A DNA stretch of 64,000 bases from Sphingomonas sp. Root720. Its GTDB lineage: Bacteria > Pseudomonadota > Alphaproteobacteria > Sphingomonadales > Sphingomonadaceae. How positions within the stretch are numbered: position 1 is the first letter of the stretch; each line of letters opens with the position of its first letter. The position numbers were made by a program, and so were the translations under genes. Shown here in pieces: positions 9,620 to 20,125 of the stretch. The notes beneath the pieces are model-generated. The model searched no databases, was not told where the DNA came from, and saw nothing but the letters and a program-made list of their open reading frames with translations. The stretch covers positions 227,195 to 291,194 of the forward strand of contig NZ_LMID01000010.1 of the NCBI RefSeq assembly GCF_001428605.1, read 5' to 3'.

Positions 9620-10674
9620 CCGAACAGCTCGGGTTTCCGGGCGTGCTTAACCTCATCCGCTACATCACCTTCCGCGCGGGGGCCGCAGCGCTGACCGCAT
9701 TGTTCATCGGCCTGATCATCGGACCGGGCTTCATCGGCTGGCTCCGCGTGCGTCAGGGCAAGGGCCAACCGATCCGCGCCGACGGTCCGCAGACTCATCT
9801 CGCCAAGGTCGGCACGCCGACGATGGGCGGGCTGCTGATCCTCGTCTCGGTGATGCTGTCGCTGCTGCTATGGATGGACCTCAACAACCGCTACGTCTGG
9901 GCCTGCATCGGCGTGACCCTCGGCTTCGGGCTGATCGGGTTCCTCGACGATTACGACAAGGTCAAGAAGCGCAGCCATCATGGCGTTTCCGGCAAGGTCC
10001 GCCTCGCCGGCGAGTTCGTGATCGCCGGCCTCGCGAGCTGGCTGATCGTGTCGGGCAACGGCACCCAGCTCTACGTTCCCTTCTATAACGGGCCGGTCAT
10101 CGACCTCGGCGCCTTCTACGTCGTCTTCGCGGCCTTCGTGATCGTCGCCTTCGGCAATGCCGTTAACCTGACCGACGGCCTCGACGGACTGGCGATCATG
10201 CCGGTGGTCATCGCCAGCCTCGCCTTCTTCGTGATCGCCTATCTCGTCGGCAATGCCAAATTCGCCCAATATCTAGGTATTCCGCACGTCCCGGGCGCGG
10301 GTGACCTGACGATATTGACGGCGGCGATCATCGGCGGCGGCCTCGCCTTCCTGTGGTTCAACGCGCCCCCGGCCGCCGTCTTCATGGGCGATACCGGCAG
10401 CCTCGCGCTCGGCGGCGCGCTCGGCGTCATCTCGGTCGTCGCGCATCACGAAATCGTGCTGGCGATCGTCGGCGGGCTGTTCGTCATGGAGACGATCTCG
10501 GTCATCCTGCAGGTGTTCTTCTACAAGCGGACCGGACGGCGGATCTTCCGCATGGCGCCGATCCACCATCATTTCGAACAGCTCGGCTGGAGCGAACCGA
10601 CCGTGGTGATCCGCTTCTGGATCATCTCCTTCGTCCTCGCGCTCGCCGGTCTCGCCACGCTGAAGCTGCGGTGA
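9604..10674 (+). CDS. mraY: phospho-MurNAc-pentapeptide translocase MraY
   Basis: 356 aa, polytopic membrane enzyme that transfers phospho-MurNAc-pentapeptide to undecaprenyl phosphate, giving lipid I. Family signatures present are [22 protein letters not shown] and [12 protein letters not shown], plus the HHHFE block near the C-terminus. About ten membrane spans. The ATG at 9604 lies within the end of murF; the frame is open upstream, but that part is the murF shadow. The stop overlaps the murD GTG. Confidence 0.95.
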   Translation: MLYLLAEQLGFPGVLNLIRYITFRAGAAALTALFIGLIIGPGFIGWLRVRQGKGQPIRADGPQTHLAKVGTPTMGGLLILVSVMLSLLLWMDLNNRYVWACIGVTLGFGLIGFLDDYDKVKKRSHHGVSGKVRLAGEFVIAGLASWLIVSGNGTQLYVPFYNGPVIDLGAFYVVFAAFVIVAFGNAVNLTDGLDGLAIMPVVIASLAFFVIAYLVGNAKFAQYLGIPHVPGAGDLTILTAAIIGGGLAFLWFNAPPAAVFMGDTGSLALGGALGVISVVAHHEIVLAIVGGLFVMETISVILQVFFYKRTGRRIFRMAPIHHHFEQLGWSEPTVVIRFWIISFVLALAGLATLKLR

Positions 10675-11951
10675 TCACGAGTCCCGCCTTTGCCGGCAAG
10701 ACCTATGCCGTGCTCGGGCTGGCGCGCTCGGGCGTGGCGACGGTCGAGGCGCTGCAGGTGAGCGGCGCCGAAGTGACCGCGTGGGACAGCCGGGAAGAGG
10801 CGCGCGGCCAGGTGACCGGAGTCCGTTTCGCCGATCCCATCGACATGGACCTGACCGGCTATGCCGGCGTCGTCGTCTCGCCCGGCGTTCCGCTCAACAA
10901 GCATCCGATCGCCGGCCATGCGGCGAGCTTCGGCGTGCCCGTCATCGGCGACATCGAGCTTTTCGCCCAGGCGCGGCCCTCGCTGCCCGACCACAAGGTG
11001 GTCGGCATCACCGGGACCAACGGCAAGTCGACCACCACCGCCCTCATCAAGCATATCATCGAGACCGCGGGCGTGCCGACCCTGATGGGCGGCAATATCG
11101 GCCTGCCGATCATGGGCCGCGATCCACTACCGGCGGGCGGCGTCTATGTGCTCGAGCTGTCGAGCTACCAGATCGACCTCAGCTTCAGCCTGGACTGCGA
11201 CGTCGCGGTGCTGACCAATATCACTCCCGACCATCTCGATCGCTATGACGGCTTCGCCGGCTATGCGGCATCGAAAGAGCGGCTGTTCGCGATGCAGTCT
11301 CCGGGCCATGCCGCGATCATCGCGGTCGAGGACGAACCGAGCCGCGCGATCGCGACGCGGCGACCCGGCGCCATCGGCGTACGATCGACCGACGCCGGCG
11401 GCGGCCAGCAGGACTGGCCCGCGCTCCAGGGTCCGCACAACGCCCAGAACGCAGCCATCGCCATCCGGGTCGCCCGCGCACTCGGCATCTCCCAAGCCGC
11501 CATAGACGAGGGGCTCGCCACCTATCCCGGCCTGCCCCACCGGATGCAGCGGATCGCCGAGAAGAAGGGCGTGTTGTTCGTCAACGACAGCAAGGCGACC
11601 AACGCCACCGCCACCGCTCCCGCGCTCGGAGCCTATCCGCGGATCCACTGGATATTGGGCGGCCTGCCCAAGACCGACGACCTCGACGACTGCGCGCCGT
11701 ACTTCGACCATGTCGCCGCCGGTTACACGATCGGCCAGGCTGGTCCGATGTTCGCCCGCATCCTGCGCGCGGCGGGCAAGCCGGTGGTGGAGAGCGGGAC
11801 GCTAGACCAGGCGGTGGCCGATGCCGCCGCGGCGGCGCGACCGGGTGAGGTCGTCATGCTGTCGCCCGCCTGCGCCTCGTTCGACCAGTTCAGCGATTAT
11901 GAGGCACGTGGCGACGCTTTCCGTCGCGCGGTGGAGGGGCTTCCGCTATGA
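10671..11951 (+). CDS. murD: UDP-MurNAc-L-alanine:D-glutamate ligase MurD
   Basis: 426 aa. Adds D-glutamate as the second stem residue. The N-terminal Rossmann-like UDP-binding domain ([10 protein letters not shown]), the P-loop [14 protein letters not shown] and the NDSKATN block in the C-terminal domain are intact. GTG 10671 overlaps the mraY stop (GTGA), which fixes the start; homology does not extend further upstream. The stop overlaps ftsW by ATGA. Confidence 0.94.
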   Translation: MITSPAFAGKTYAVLGLARSGVATVEALQVSGAEVTAWDSREEARGQVTGVRFADPIDMDLTGYAGVVVSPGVPLNKHPIAGHAASFGVPVIGDIELFAQARPSLPDHKVVGITGTNGKSTTTALIKHIIETAGVPTLMGGNIGLPIMGRDPLPAGGVYVLELSSYQIDLSFSLDCDVAVLTNITPDHLDRYDGFAGYAASKERLFAMQSPGHAAIIAVEDEPSRAIATRRPGAIGVRSTDAGGGQQDWPALQGPHNAQNAAIAIRVARALGISQAAIDEGLATYPGLPHRMQRIAEKKGVLFVNDSKATNATATAPALGAYPRIHWILGGLPKTDDLDDCAPYFDHVAAGYTIGQAGPMFARILRAAGKPVVESGTLDQAVADAAAAARPGEVVMLSPACASFDQFSDYEARGDAFRRAVEGLPL

Positions 11952-13171
11952 ACGTCGCAGTGTCCTTCGACTCGTCCGTGCCCTCGCCCTCCCCGCCCTC
12001 GCCTTTCAAGCGCTCGCGTTTCGGACGCGGCAAGCGCACGCCGATCGCGCGCTGGTTCTGGGAGATCGACCGTGTCCTCCTGCTGCTGGTGACGATCCTG
12101 ATCGGTGTCGGCCTGATCGCCGTCGCCGCCGCCTCGCCCGCCGCCGGGGTCCGCTATTCGGGCACGGGCGTCACCGTCGCGCCACGTCACTATTTCTGGA
12201 TGCAGCTCGGCTGGACCGTGATCGCGGTACCCGTGATGCTCGCCGTTTCGGCCCTGCCGGTGCAGATCGCCCGGCGCGGCGCGCTGATCGGCGGCATCCT
12301 CTTCCTGACCCTGCTGGCGCTGGTGCCGATCGTCGGCAGCACCGCCAACGGCGCCACACGCTGGATCTCGCTCGGCCCGGCCAAGCTCCAGCCGTCCGAA
12401 TTCCTGAAGCCGATGTTCGCCGTCGGCATGGCTTGGCTCTTCTCGCTGCGCGCCCGCAACCCGGGCCTGCCCTTCGCGATGATCTCGGTCGTGCCGATGG
12501 CGCTGGTCGCGGTGCTGCTGATGAAACAGCCCGACTTCGGTCAGACGGTGATCTTCGTGTCGGTCTGGATCGTCCTGCTGATGCTGTCGGGCGCCTCGCT
12601 CAAGCTGCTCGGCATGCTGGGTGCGGGCGGTCTCGCGGCGATCGTGTCGGCCTATTTCTTCTATTCGGTCGCGACCGAGCGCATCAACAAATTCCTGTTC
12701 AAGCAGGGCGATACCTATCAGGTCGACCGCGCCCACGCCACGCTGACCAACGGCGGCCTGCTCGGCACCGGCCCCGGCGCGGGAACCGAGAAGTTCACCC
12801 TGCCCGAACCGCACACCGATTATATCTTCTCGGTGATCGGCGAGGAATTCGGCCTGATCGCCTGCATCGCCATCGCGTGCCTCTACCTGGCGATCGTAGC
12901 GCGGGTCAGCTTGCGCCTGCTGCGCGAGGAGAACGATTTCCTGCTGCTCGCCTCGGCCGGCCTGGTCTCGCAGTTCGGGTTGCAGGCCCTGATCAACATG
13001 ATGGTCAATGTCGGCCTCGCCCCGTCCAAGGGCATGACCCTGCCATTCATCAGCTATGGCGGCTCGTCGATGATCGCGCTGTCGATCGGCATGGGTCTGC
13101 TGCTCGCCTTCACCCGCGAGAACCCCCATCTCAAGGAAGCGACCTACACGGTGCGGTGGAACGGCAGATGA
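11948..13171 (+). CDS. ftsW: peptidoglycan glycosyltransferase FtsW
   Basis: 407 aa, SEDS-family polymerase that extends septal glycan strands together with FtsI. About ten membrane spans. Signatures: KQPDFGQT, the GTGPGAGTEKFTLPEPHTDYIFSVI stretch (cited here as GTGPGAG then HTDYIFSVI) and the late LPFISYGGSS. A 38-residue Pro/Ser/basic cytoplasmic N-terminus precedes the first span. Both junctions are ATGA overlaps. Confidence 0.95.
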   Translation: MNVAVSFDSSVPSPSPPSPFKRSRFGRGKRTPIARWFWEIDRVLLLLVTILIGVGLIAVAAASPAAGVRYSGTGVTVAPRHYFWMQLGWTVIAVPVMLAVSALPVQIARRGALIGGILFLTLLALVPIVGSTANGATRWISLGPAKLQPSEFLKPMFAVGMAWLFSLRARNPGLPFAMISVVPMALVAVLLMKQPDFGQTVIFVSVWIVLLMLSGASLKLLGMLGAGGLAAIVSAYFFYSVATERINKFLFKQGDTYQVDRAHATLTNGGLLGTGPGAGTEKFTLPEPHTDYIFSVIGEEFGLIACIAIACLYLAIVARVSLRLLREENDFLLLASAGLVSQFGLQALINMMVNVGLAPSKGMTLPFISYGGSSMIALSIGMGLLLAFTRENPHLKEATYTVRWNGR

Positions 13172-14328
13172 AGGTGACGCGACACTTCGTCCTCGCGGCG
13201 GGCGGTACCGGCGGCCATATGGTCCCCGCGCACGCTCTGGCGGCCGAGCTGATGCGGCGCGGCCACCGGGTCGCGCTGGTCACCGACGAACGCGGCGCAC
13301 GCATCCCCGGCCTGTTCGACGGAGTCCAGACCCACATCATCCCGGCCGGGAGGCTCGGCGGCGGCCCGCGCGAATGGCTGAAGGCCTTCCGCGACATCCG
13401 CGCCGGCACCGCGATGGCGCTCCAGCTCTATTCGACCTTCGAGCCATCGGCGGTGATCGGCTTCGGCGGCTATCCCGCGCTGCCCGCGCTGCGCGCCGGC
13501 TTCAGGCGTCGCATTCCCACCGTGATCCACGAGCAGAACGCCGTGCTGGGCAGGGTCAACCGGCTGGTCGCGGGCAAGGTCGACGCGATCGCCACCGCCT
13601 ATCCGGTCGTCCAGCGGCTCAAGCCCAAGTTCGAGGACAAGACCGTGCTGGTCGGCAATCCGGTGCGCGACATCGTCCGCGACATCCGCGACCAGCCCTT
13701 CCCCGATCTCGGCCCCGACAGCATCTTCCGCGTGCTGGTGACCGGTGGCAGCCAGGGCGCCTCGATCCTGTCCGACGTGGTGCCCGACGGGCTCGCGCTG
13801 CTGCCGCAAGGTTTCCGCCGCCGCCTGCAGGTGACCCAGCAGTGTCGGCCCGAGGATATCGAGACGGTGCGCAGCAAATATAAGGTGCTGGGCATTCCCG
13901 CCGACCTCGCCACCTATTTCACCGACCTGCCCGAGCGGCTGGCCTGGGCCCATCTGGTGATCGCCCGCGCAGGCGCCTCGACCATCGCCGACATCAGCGT
14001 CGCGGGCCGGCCCGCCATCCTGATCCCGCTGCCGTCCGCCGCCGACGATCACCAGACCGCCAACGCCCGCGAGCTCGCGCAGGTCGGCGGCGCGCGTGCG
14101 ATCCGGCAGGAGAATTTCACGCCGCAGGAACTCGCCAAGCAGATGCAGAAGCTGGCGCTCGATCCGCAGGCTTTGATCAACGCGGCCAAGCGCGCGCGCA
14201 GCGTCGGTCGCCCCGACGCCGCCGAGGCGTTGGCCGACCTCGTCGAGCGGATCGGCCCCGATCCGATCGTCGAGCCCATCCCCGTGGAAAAACTGGAACT
14301 TCGTCCCTTGAAAGGCGCATTCGCATGA
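13168..14328 (+). CDS. murG: UDP-GlcNAc:lipid I N-acetylglucosaminyltransferase MurG
   Basis: 386 aa. Peripheral membrane GT-B enzyme that makes lipid II. The glycine-rich loop [12 protein letters not shown] near the N-terminus, [12 protein letters not shown] and the donor-binding region [11 protein letters not shown] are typical. ATG 13168 is set by the ATGA overlap with ftsW; the much longer frame upstream is antisense or shadow sequence. It also overlaps murC by ATGA. Confidence 0.95.
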   Translation: MKVTRHFVLAAGGTGGHMVPAHALAAELMRRGHRVALVTDERGARIPGLFDGVQTHIIPAGRLGGGPREWLKAFRDIRAGTAMALQLYSTFEPSAVIGFGGYPALPALRAGFRRRIPTVIHEQNAVLGRVNRLVAGKVDAIATAYPVVQRLKPKFEDKTVLVGNPVRDIVRDIRDQPFPDLGPDSIFRVLVTGGSQGASILSDVVPDGLALLPQGFRRRLQVTQQCRPEDIETVRSKYKVLGIPADLATYFTDLPERLAWAHLVIARAGASTIADISVAGRPAILIPLPSAADDHQTANARELAQVGGARAIRQENFTPQELAKQMQKLALDPQALINAAKRARSVGRPDAAEALADLVERIGPDPIVEPIPVEKLELRPLKGAFA

Positions 14329-15746
14329 AGGGTGTCGCAACCGACATCGGCACCATCCATTTCATCGGCATCGGCGGCATCGGCATGTCCGGCATCGCCG
14401 AGGTGATGCACAATCTGGGGTACAAGGTGCAGGGCAGCGACGTGGCCGAGGGCTATGTCGTCGAGGGCCTGCGCGCACGCGGCATCCCGGTGATGATCGG
14501 CCACAAGGCGGAGAATCTGGGCGACGCCGCCGTCGTCGTCACCTCGACCGCGATCAAGCGCGGCAATCCCGAAGTCGAGCTGGCGCTGGAGAAGCGCGTT
14601 CCCGTCGTCCGCCGCGCCGAGATGCTGGCCGAGCTGATGCGGCTGAAGTCGACCGTCGCGATCGCCGGCACCCACGGCAAGACGACGACCACCTCGATGG
14701 TCGCCGCACTGCTCGACGCGGGCGGGGTCGACCCGACCGTGATCAACGGCGGCATCATCAACAGCTACGGCTCCAACGCCCGGCTCGGCGCGTCGGACTG
14801 GATGGTGGTCGAGGCCGACGAGAGCGACGGCAGCTTCCTGCGGCTCGACGGGACGATCGCCGTCGTCACCAACATCGATCCCGAGCATCTCGACCATTAT
14901 GGCTCGTTCGACAAGGTGAAGGATTGCTTCGTCGAGTTCGTCGAGAACGTCCCCTTCTACGGTGCCGCGCTGCTCTGCATCGATCATCCCGAGGTGCAGG
15001 CGATCATCCCCCGGGTGCGTGACCGCAAGGTCGTCACCTATGGCTTCTCGGCGCAGGCCGACGTGCGCGGCGACAACGTCACCCCGGTTCCCGGCGGCAA
15101 CCGGTTCGACGTGGTGGTCCGCAACCGCGACGGCGAGACGCGGCGGATCGAGGGGGTCACCCTGCCGATGCCCGGCCGCCACAACGTCCAGAACGCGCTG
15201 GCGGCGATCGGCGTCGCGCTGGAGATGAACATTGCGGACGAGATCATCGCCAACGGCTTCGCCAAGTTCGGCGGGGTAAAGCGGCGCTTCACCAAGGTCG
15301 GCGAGGTCGCGGTCGGCGACGGCATCGCGACCGTTATCGACGATTACGGCCATCACCCGGTCGAGATCCGCGCGGTGCTGGCCGCCGCGCGCGAGGGCGC
15401 CAGGTCGAAGGTGATCGCGGTGGTCCAGCCGCACCGCTATACCCGGCTGCGCGACCTGATGACCGATTTCCAGACCGCGTTCAACGATGCGGACAGCGTC
15501 TACGTCGCCCCGGTCTATCCGGCCGGCGAGGCACCGATCGAGGGAATCGACGCGGCGGCGCTCGTCGCCGGGCTCAAGCAGCGCGGTCATCGGTCGGCGC
15601 AGGTGATCGCGGGGCCGGAGGCGCTCGCCTCCGCCCTATCGGCGGCGATCGGGCCGGACGACATGGTGATCTGCCTGGGCGCTGGTGATATTACGAAGTG
15701 GGCGGCGGGGCTTTCGACGGCGATAGCCAAGGAGAAGGCACAATGA
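14325..15746 (+). CDS. murC: UDP-MurNAc:L-alanine ligase MurC
   Basis: 473 aa. First amino-acid-adding step of the peptidoglycan precursor. [15 protein letters not shown] at the N-terminus binds UDP-MurNAc, [12 protein letters not shown] is the P-loop and [10 protein letters not shown] is the conserved C-terminal block. Normal length. ATGA overlaps at both ends: with murG, and downstream with a 66-codon gene rather than directly with murB. Confidence 0.96.
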   Translation: MKGVATDIGTIHFIGIGGIGMSGIAEVMHNLGYKVQGSDVAEGYVVEGLRARGIPVMIGHKAENLGDAAVVVTSTAIKRGNPEVELALEKRVPVVRRAEMLAELMRLKSTVAIAGTHGKTTTTSMVAALLDAGGVDPTVINGGIINSYGSNARLGASDWMVVEADESDGSFLRLDGTIAVVTNIDPEHLDHYGSFDKVKDCFVEFVENVPFYGAALLCIDHPEVQAIIPRVRDRKVVTYGFSAQADVRGDNVTPVPGGNRFDVVVRNRDGETRRIEGVTLPMPGRHNVQNALAAIGVALEMNIADEIIANGFAKFGGVKRRFTKVGEVAVGDGIATVIDDYGHHPVEIRAVLAAAREGARSKVIAVVQPHRYTRLRDLMTDFQTAFNDADSVYVAPVYPAGEAPIEGIDAAALVAGLKQRGHRSAQVIAGPEALASALSAAIGPDDMVICLGAGDITKWAAGLSTAIAKEKAQ

Positions 15747-15943
15747 CCGATTTCTTCGGACCCTGGAAAGTGCTCCAGGACCAGGCGATGCACATGCACA
15801 AGACCGCGGTCGACGCCGCGTTCAAGGCGATGGGCAGCGGCGAGCAGTTCGACAATGCTGCCAAGGCGGCCAAGGACCTCGCCGACATGCAGGTCAAGGC
15901 GTGGGAACGCTGGATGGCGATGTGGGGCCTCGAGAAGAAGTGA
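15743..15943 (+). CDS. 66-aa uncharacterised protein between murC and murB
   Basis: Starts at ATG 15743, overlapping the murC stop (ATGA), and its TGA overlaps the murB GTG (GTGA), so it is wired into the cluster by translational coupling on both sides, which argues for a real gene. The 66 residues are predicted to be nearly all alpha-helical and amphipathic, with no signal peptide or membrane span; it begins [12 protein letters not shown] and ends [13 protein letters not shown]. The helical Ala/Lys/Met-rich pattern is faintly reminiscent of phasin-type proteins, but I do not recognise a family. Context suggests a cytoplasmic role linked to wall precursor synthesis or division. Confidence 0.75.
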   Translation: MTDFFGPWKVLQDQAMHMHKTAVDAAFKAMGSGEQFDNAAKAAKDLADMQVKAWERWMAMWGLEKK

Positions 15944-16857
15944 ACCTGGTAGCCGGCAGCACATCCCCTCCGTCCCTGCCGCGCGTGCGCGGCCGGCTGA
16001 CGGCGGATGCGCCGCTGGCGCCGCTCGTCTGGTTCAAGAGCGGGGGCGCCGCCGAGTGGTTGTTCGAACCCGCCGACGTCGACGATCTGTGCGATTTCCT
16101 GGCCGCGCTCGACCCGGCGGTGCCGGTGATGGGCCTCGGCCTCGGTTCCAACCTGATCGTGCGCGACGGCGGCGTCCCGGGCATCGTGGTCCGTCTCGGC
16201 AAGGCGTTCGCCAAGGTCGAGCGGCTGGACGCGACGACCCTGCGCTGCGGCGGCGGGGCGAGCGGCATCCTCGTTTCATCGTCGGCGCGCGACGCGGGCA
16301 TCGCCGGGGTCGAGTTCCTGCGCTCGATCCCCGGCACGGTCGGCGGCTTCGTCCGCATGAACGGCGGCGCCTATGGCCGCGAGGTCAGGGACGTGCTCGT
16401 CGCGGCGGACGTCGTCCTGCGATCGGGCGAGCGCAGGCAACTGGGGTTGGCCGAGCTGGGCTACACCTATCGACACAGCGATCTGCCCGAGGGGGCGATC
16501 GTCGTGAGCGCGACCTTCCGCGGCGAGGCCGGCGACCCCGCCGCGATCCAGGCCGAGATGGACCGGATCGCCGCCGAGCGCGAGGCCAGCCAGCCGCTGC
16601 GCAGCAAGACCGGCGGTTCGACCTTCAAGAACCCGAACGGCCACAAGGCCTGGCAGCTCGTCGACCAGGCGGGATGCCGCGGCCTGACCCGCGGCGACGC
16701 GCAGGTCAGCGAGAAACATTGCAATTTCCTGCTTAACCTCGGCGCGGCCCGCTCGGCCGACATCGAGGCGCTGGGCGAAGAGGTACGGGACAAGGTGAAG
16801 GCGAAGACGGGCGTGACCCTGGAGTGGGAAATTCAGCGCGTGGGGGTGAGCCGGTGA
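15940..16857 (+). CDS. murB: UDP-N-acetylenolpyruvoylglucosamine reductase MurB
   Basis: 305 aa. FAD-dependent reduction that yields UDP-MurNAc. The FAD-binding motif LGLGSNLIVRDGG, the SIPGTVGG block and the GSTFKNP catalytic region (serine proton donor) identify it. Length fits type I MurB. GTG 15940 overlaps the stop of the 66-aa gene. After murB the cluster is interrupted by a 121-bp spacer holding a REP doublet. Confidence 0.95.
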   Translation: MNLVAGSTSPPSLPRVRGRLTADAPLAPLVWFKSGGAAEWLFEPADVDDLCDFLAALDPAVPVMGLGLGSNLIVRDGGVPGIVVRLGKAFAKVERLDATTLRCGGGASGILVSSSARDAGIAGVEFLRSIPGTVGGFVRMNGGAYGREVRDVLVAADVVLRSGERRQLGLAELGYTYRHSDLPEGAIVVSATFRGEAGDPAAIQAEMDRIAAEREASQPLRSKTGGSTFKNPNGHKAWQLVDQAGCRGLTRGDAQVSEKHCNFLLNLGAARSADIEALGEEVRDKVKAKTGVTLEWEIQRVGVSR

Positions 16858-16870
16858 TCCGCCATCCTCT

Positions 16871-16958
16871 TTACCCGTCATGCCAGCATAGGCTGGCATC
16901 TCATGAGATGATCGATGCGCGCCTCTCCGGAGACCCCAGCCTTCGCTGGGGTGACCGA
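16871..16958. repeat. REP-like inverted doublet between murB and ddl
   Basis: Two hairpins in inverted orientation. The left is ATGCCAGC-ATAG-GCTGGCAT (16880-16899). The right is ACCCCAGC-CTTC-GCTGGGGT (16933-16952). Read on the minus strand, the right copy has the same form as the left: GTCA, stem, AGGCTGG stem, TCTC. The same architecture recurs at 29292-29372. Such doublets are typical of REP/BIME elements mobilised by RAYT proteins; no such gene is in the window. It is the only sizeable spacer inside the wall-synthesis part of the dcw operon. Confidence 0.7.
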
Positions 16959-16978
16959 TTTGGTTTTGAGGTGAGCAA

Positions 16979-17920
16979 ATGACCCACGTCCCCCTTCACA
17001 TCGTCGTCCTGATGGGCGGCTGGTCGTCCGAGCGCGAGGTGTCGCTGACCTCGGGCAACGGCGTCGCCGACGCGCTGGAGAGCCTGGGCCACAAGGTCAC
17101 GCGGATCGACATGGACCGCGACGTCGCGTTGCGCCTGGCCGAGGCGAAGCCCGACGTGGTGTTCAACGCGCTTCACGGCACGCCGGGCGAGGACGGCACC
17201 GTCCAGGGCATGATGGACTTGATGGGCCTGGTCTACACCCATTCGGGCCTCACCACCTCGGTCATCGCGATCGACAAGGAACTGACCAAGCAGCAGCTCG
17301 TCCCCCATGGCATCCGCATGCCCGAAGGAAAGGTCGTCGAGAGCGAAAGCCTCTACGCCGGCGACCCGATGCCGCGCCCCTATGTGCTCAAGCCCGTCAA
17401 CGAAGGTTCGTCGGTCGGGGTCGCGATCATAAAAGAGCGTGACAATCATGGCGCGCCGATTCATCGTGACTCGCATGGCCCGTGGCAGACCTTTCCGACC
17501 CTGCTTGCCGAGCCCTTCATCCGGGGGCGCGAGCTGACCGTCGCGGTGCTCGGCGATCGCGCCCTGGGCGTGACCGAGCTGGTCCCCAGCAGCGGCTTCT
17601 ATGACTATGAAGCCAAATATACCGACGGGCTGACGACCCATATCTGCCCCGCCGACATCCCCGACGACATCGCCGGCGCGGCCATGCGGATGGCGCTCGA
17701 TGCGCATCGGCTGCTCGGCTGCAAGGGCACGTCGCGGTCCGATTTCCGCTGGGACGACGAACGGGGCGAGGCCGGGCTCTACCTGCTCGAGGTAAACACC
17801 CAGCCAGGCATGACCCCGCTCAGCCTCGTGCCCGAACAGGCGCGCCATGTCGGCATGACCTATGCCGATCTCGTCCAGGCTATCGTCGACGAGGCGCTGG
17901 CCGCGAAGGAAAGATCATGA
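16979..17920 (+). CDS. ddl: D-alanine:D-alanine ligase
   Basis: 313 aa ATP-grasp enzyme making D-Ala-D-Ala for MurF. GGWSSEREVSLTSG at the N-terminus, EGSSVGV in the ATP-grasp domain and LEVNTQPGMTPLSL near the C-terminus are canonical. ATG 16979 has a good ribosome binding site (GAGGTGA) just upstream, consistent with independent initiation after the REP spacer. The stop overlaps ftsQ by ATGA. Confidence 0.95.
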   Translation: MTHVPLHIVVLMGGWSSEREVSLTSGNGVADALESLGHKVTRIDMDRDVALRLAEAKPDVVFNALHGTPGEDGTVQGMMDLMGLVYTHSGLTTSVIAIDKELTKQQLVPHGIRMPEGKVVESESLYAGDPMPRPYVLKPVNEGSSVGVAIIKERDNHGAPIHRDSHGPWQTFPTLLAEPFIRGRELTVAVLGDRALGVTELVPSSGFYDYEAKYTDGLTTHICPADIPDDIAGAAMRMALDAHRLLGCKGTSRSDFRWDDERGEAGLYLLEVNTQPGMTPLSLVPEQARHVGMTYADLVQAIVDEALAAKERS

Positions 17921-18831
17921 AGGCGGCGCGGGCACGCTCCACCGACCGGCGACCGCGGGTGGCGGCGCCGGCGAAGCGCGCGTCCGCGCGGCGCAAGCCT
18001 TCCGCCATCGCGCGCGCGGTCGAACAGCTTCCCATTTCGCGCGAGGCCTTGCGCAGGCTGGGCAACTGGACGCTCGGCATCGGTATCGGCGGCGGGGTCG
18101 TCGCCGGCTTGATTGCGATGGGCCTGCCGCAGATGATCGGCCTGCTGATCGCCGACGGGATCGGCGATGCCGGCTTCAAGGTCCGCAACGTCGAGATCCT
18201 CAATCGCCGCCAGGTGGACAGCGCCTTCGTCTACGACGTGGCGATGCGCCAACAGGCCCGACCGATGCCGCTCGTCGACCTCGACGGGACGCGCGCCGAG
18301 CTGATGAAGATGGGCTGGATCGCCGATGCACGGGTCTCTCGCCGCCTGCCCGACACGCTGGTGGTCGACATCGTCGAACGCGTGCCCGCCGCGATCTGGC
18401 AATATCAGCACCGGCTCGCGCTGATCGACAAGGACGGCGTCGTGATCGGCCCGGTCGACGATCGCGCCATGCCCGATCTGCCTGTCGTGGTCGGCCCGGG
18501 CGCCAACCGCCGCGCGACCCAGCTCGCCGCGTTGATGGCGGCGGCCCCCTCGCTCAAGCCGCTGGTCACCGCCGCGAGCTGGCAGGGCGACCGGCGCTGG
18601 GACATCATCTTCCAGTCGGGCGAGAAGCTGATGCTGCCCGAAGGCGACCAGGAAGCGGCCAAGGCGTTGGCCTTCTTCGCGCAGGAGGACCGGCGCGCCG
18701 GGATGCTCGGCAAGGGGCTGGTATCGATCGACCTGCGCGATCCGAGCCGGATGGTTGCGCGCATGTCGCGCGAACCCGGCAGCAAGATCGAGCCGGCGGC
18801 CCCGTCCCTCAGCGCGAAATCGGTAACATGA
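17917..18831 (+). CDS. ftsQ: cell division protein FtsQ
   Basis: 304 aa bitopic protein linking FtsA/FtsZ-side events to the FtsBL-WI complex. A basic cytoplasmic tail of about 50 residues, one membrane span (about 51-70), a POTRA domain starting near FKVRNVEI, then the FtsQ domain with VVDIVERVPAAIWQ. The start overlaps ddl (ATGA), with a 34-bp gap before the preferred ftsA start. Confidence 0.92.
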   Translation: MKAARARSTDRRPRVAAPAKRASARRKPSAIARAVEQLPISREALRRLGNWTLGIGIGGGVVAGLIAMGLPQMIGLLIADGIGDAGFKVRNVEILNRRQVDSAFVYDVAMRQQARPMPLVDLDGTRAELMKMGWIADARVSRRLPDTLVVDIVERVPAAIWQYQHRLALIDKDGVVIGPVDDRAMPDLPVVVGPGANRRATQLAALMAAAPSLKPLVTAASWQGDRRWDIIFQSGEKLMLPEGDQEAAKALAFFAQEDRRAGMLGKGLVSIDLRDPSRMVARMSREPGSKIEPAAPSLSAKSVT

Positions 18832-18865
18832 GGCGGACATGGCTATTTTGGGGAAGGGTATAGCG

Positions 18866-20125
18866 ATGTCACAGGCACGCAATGACGGGCTGATCACGGC
18901 CATCGACATCGGATCGTCGAAGATCTCGGCGCTGATCGCGCGCGCCGACGACCAGGGCGAGCTGGAGGTGCTCGGCACCGGCCAGCGCGAGAGCCGGGGC
19001 GTGCGGCGCGGCTACATCGCCGACATGGAAGCGACCGAAGGCGCGATCCGCGAGGCCGTCGAGCAGGCGGAGACGATCGCCCGCATCAATATCGACCATG
19101 TCTGGGTCAGCTTCTCGGCCGGCGGGCTCGTCAGCGACGTAGCCCAGGTCGAGGTCGACCTCGGGGGCGTCCAGATCGAGCAGAAGGACATAGACGAACT
19201 GCTCCACCAGGGCCGCCGCTCGCTCAACCCCGAGGGCCGCATGGTCCTCCACGCCCAGCCGACGCTCTACACGCTCGATGGCCTCAACGGCGTCAAGAAT
19301 CCGCTCGGCCTGCATGCCGATAAGCTCGGCGTCGAGATCCACGTCATCGCCGCCGAGCCGTCCCCCGTCCGCAACCTCGCGCTCTGCGTACGTTCGGCGC
19401 ATCTCGGCGTCCGCTCGATCGTCGCCTCGCCGATCGCGACCGGCGTTTCCTGCCTTACCGATGAAGACCGCGAGATGGGCATCGCCCTGGTCGAGATGGG
19501 CGCCGGTGTCACGAATGTCTCGCTGTTCGCGGGCGGTCTGCTGGTCGGCCTCGCCTCGCTGCCGATGGGCTGCGCCGACATCACCGACGACATCGCCTCG
19601 GCCTTCAACATTCGCCGCGCGCAGGCCGAGCGGCTGAAATGCGTCCACGGATCGGCGCAGAACAGCCCGCGCGACAATCACGAGATGCTGGAGATCGGCT
19701 CGCCCGAGGAGGTCGCCGACGGCGCCGAGCCACCGCGCATCAGCCGTGCCCAGCTGATCCAGGTGATCCGCCAGCGGCTCGACCACTGGATGGACGCGGT
19801 CGCCAAGGCGCTGACCGATCTCGGCTATGTCGGCCCGGTCGGGCGGCAGGTGGTGCTGACCGGCGGCGGCGCCGAACTGCGCGGCATCGCCGATTATGCC
19901 CAGGGGGTCCTCGGCCGCAGCGTCCGGATCGGGCGGCCGCGCACCCTATCGGGCCTGCCAGACGCGCACAGCGGCCCCGGCTTCGCGACCCTGGTGGGCC
20001 TGGCCCAGGTCGCCGCGACCAATCCGGCCGAACTGCGCCCCTTCGCGGCCGAACAGGCGATCCACCGGCCGCAGCCCATGGGGCTCGTCGGGCGGCTCAT
20101 CGCGGCGGTGAAGACGGGCTATTGA
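18866..20125 (+). CDS. ftsA: cell division protein FtsA
   Basis: About 419 aa. Actin-like ATPase that tethers FtsZ to the membrane. DIGSSKISALIA is the phosphate-1 loop, and LTGGGAELRG is the late adenosine motif. The C-terminal GLVGRLIAAVKTGY is an amphipathic helix of the membrane-targeting type. Two starts are possible: ATG 18866, with GGGAAGGG seven bases upstream, which I prefer because homology begins here, or ATG 18839, which adds nine residues and has its own GAGG. Last gene before the ftsZ promoter region. Confidence 0.94.
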   Translation: MSQARNDGLITAIDIGSSKISALIARADDQGELEVLGTGQRESRGVRRGYIADMEATEGAIREAVEQAETIARINIDHVWVSFSAGGLVSDVAQVEVDLGGVQIEQKDIDELLHQGRRSLNPEGRMVLHAQPTLYTLDGLNGVKNPLGLHADKLGVEIHVIAAEPSPVRNLALCVRSAHLGVRSIVASPIATGVSCLTDEDREMGIALVEMGAGVTNVSLFAGGLLVGLASLPMGCADITDDIASAFNIRRAQAERLKCVHGSAQNSPRDNHEMLEIGSPEEVADGAEPPRISRAQLIQVIRQRLDHWMDAVAKALTDLGYVGPVGRQVVLTGGGAELRGIADYAQGVLGRSVRIGRPRTLSGLPDAHSGPGFATLVGLAQVAATNPAELRPFAAEQAIHRPQPMGLVGRLIAAVKTGY

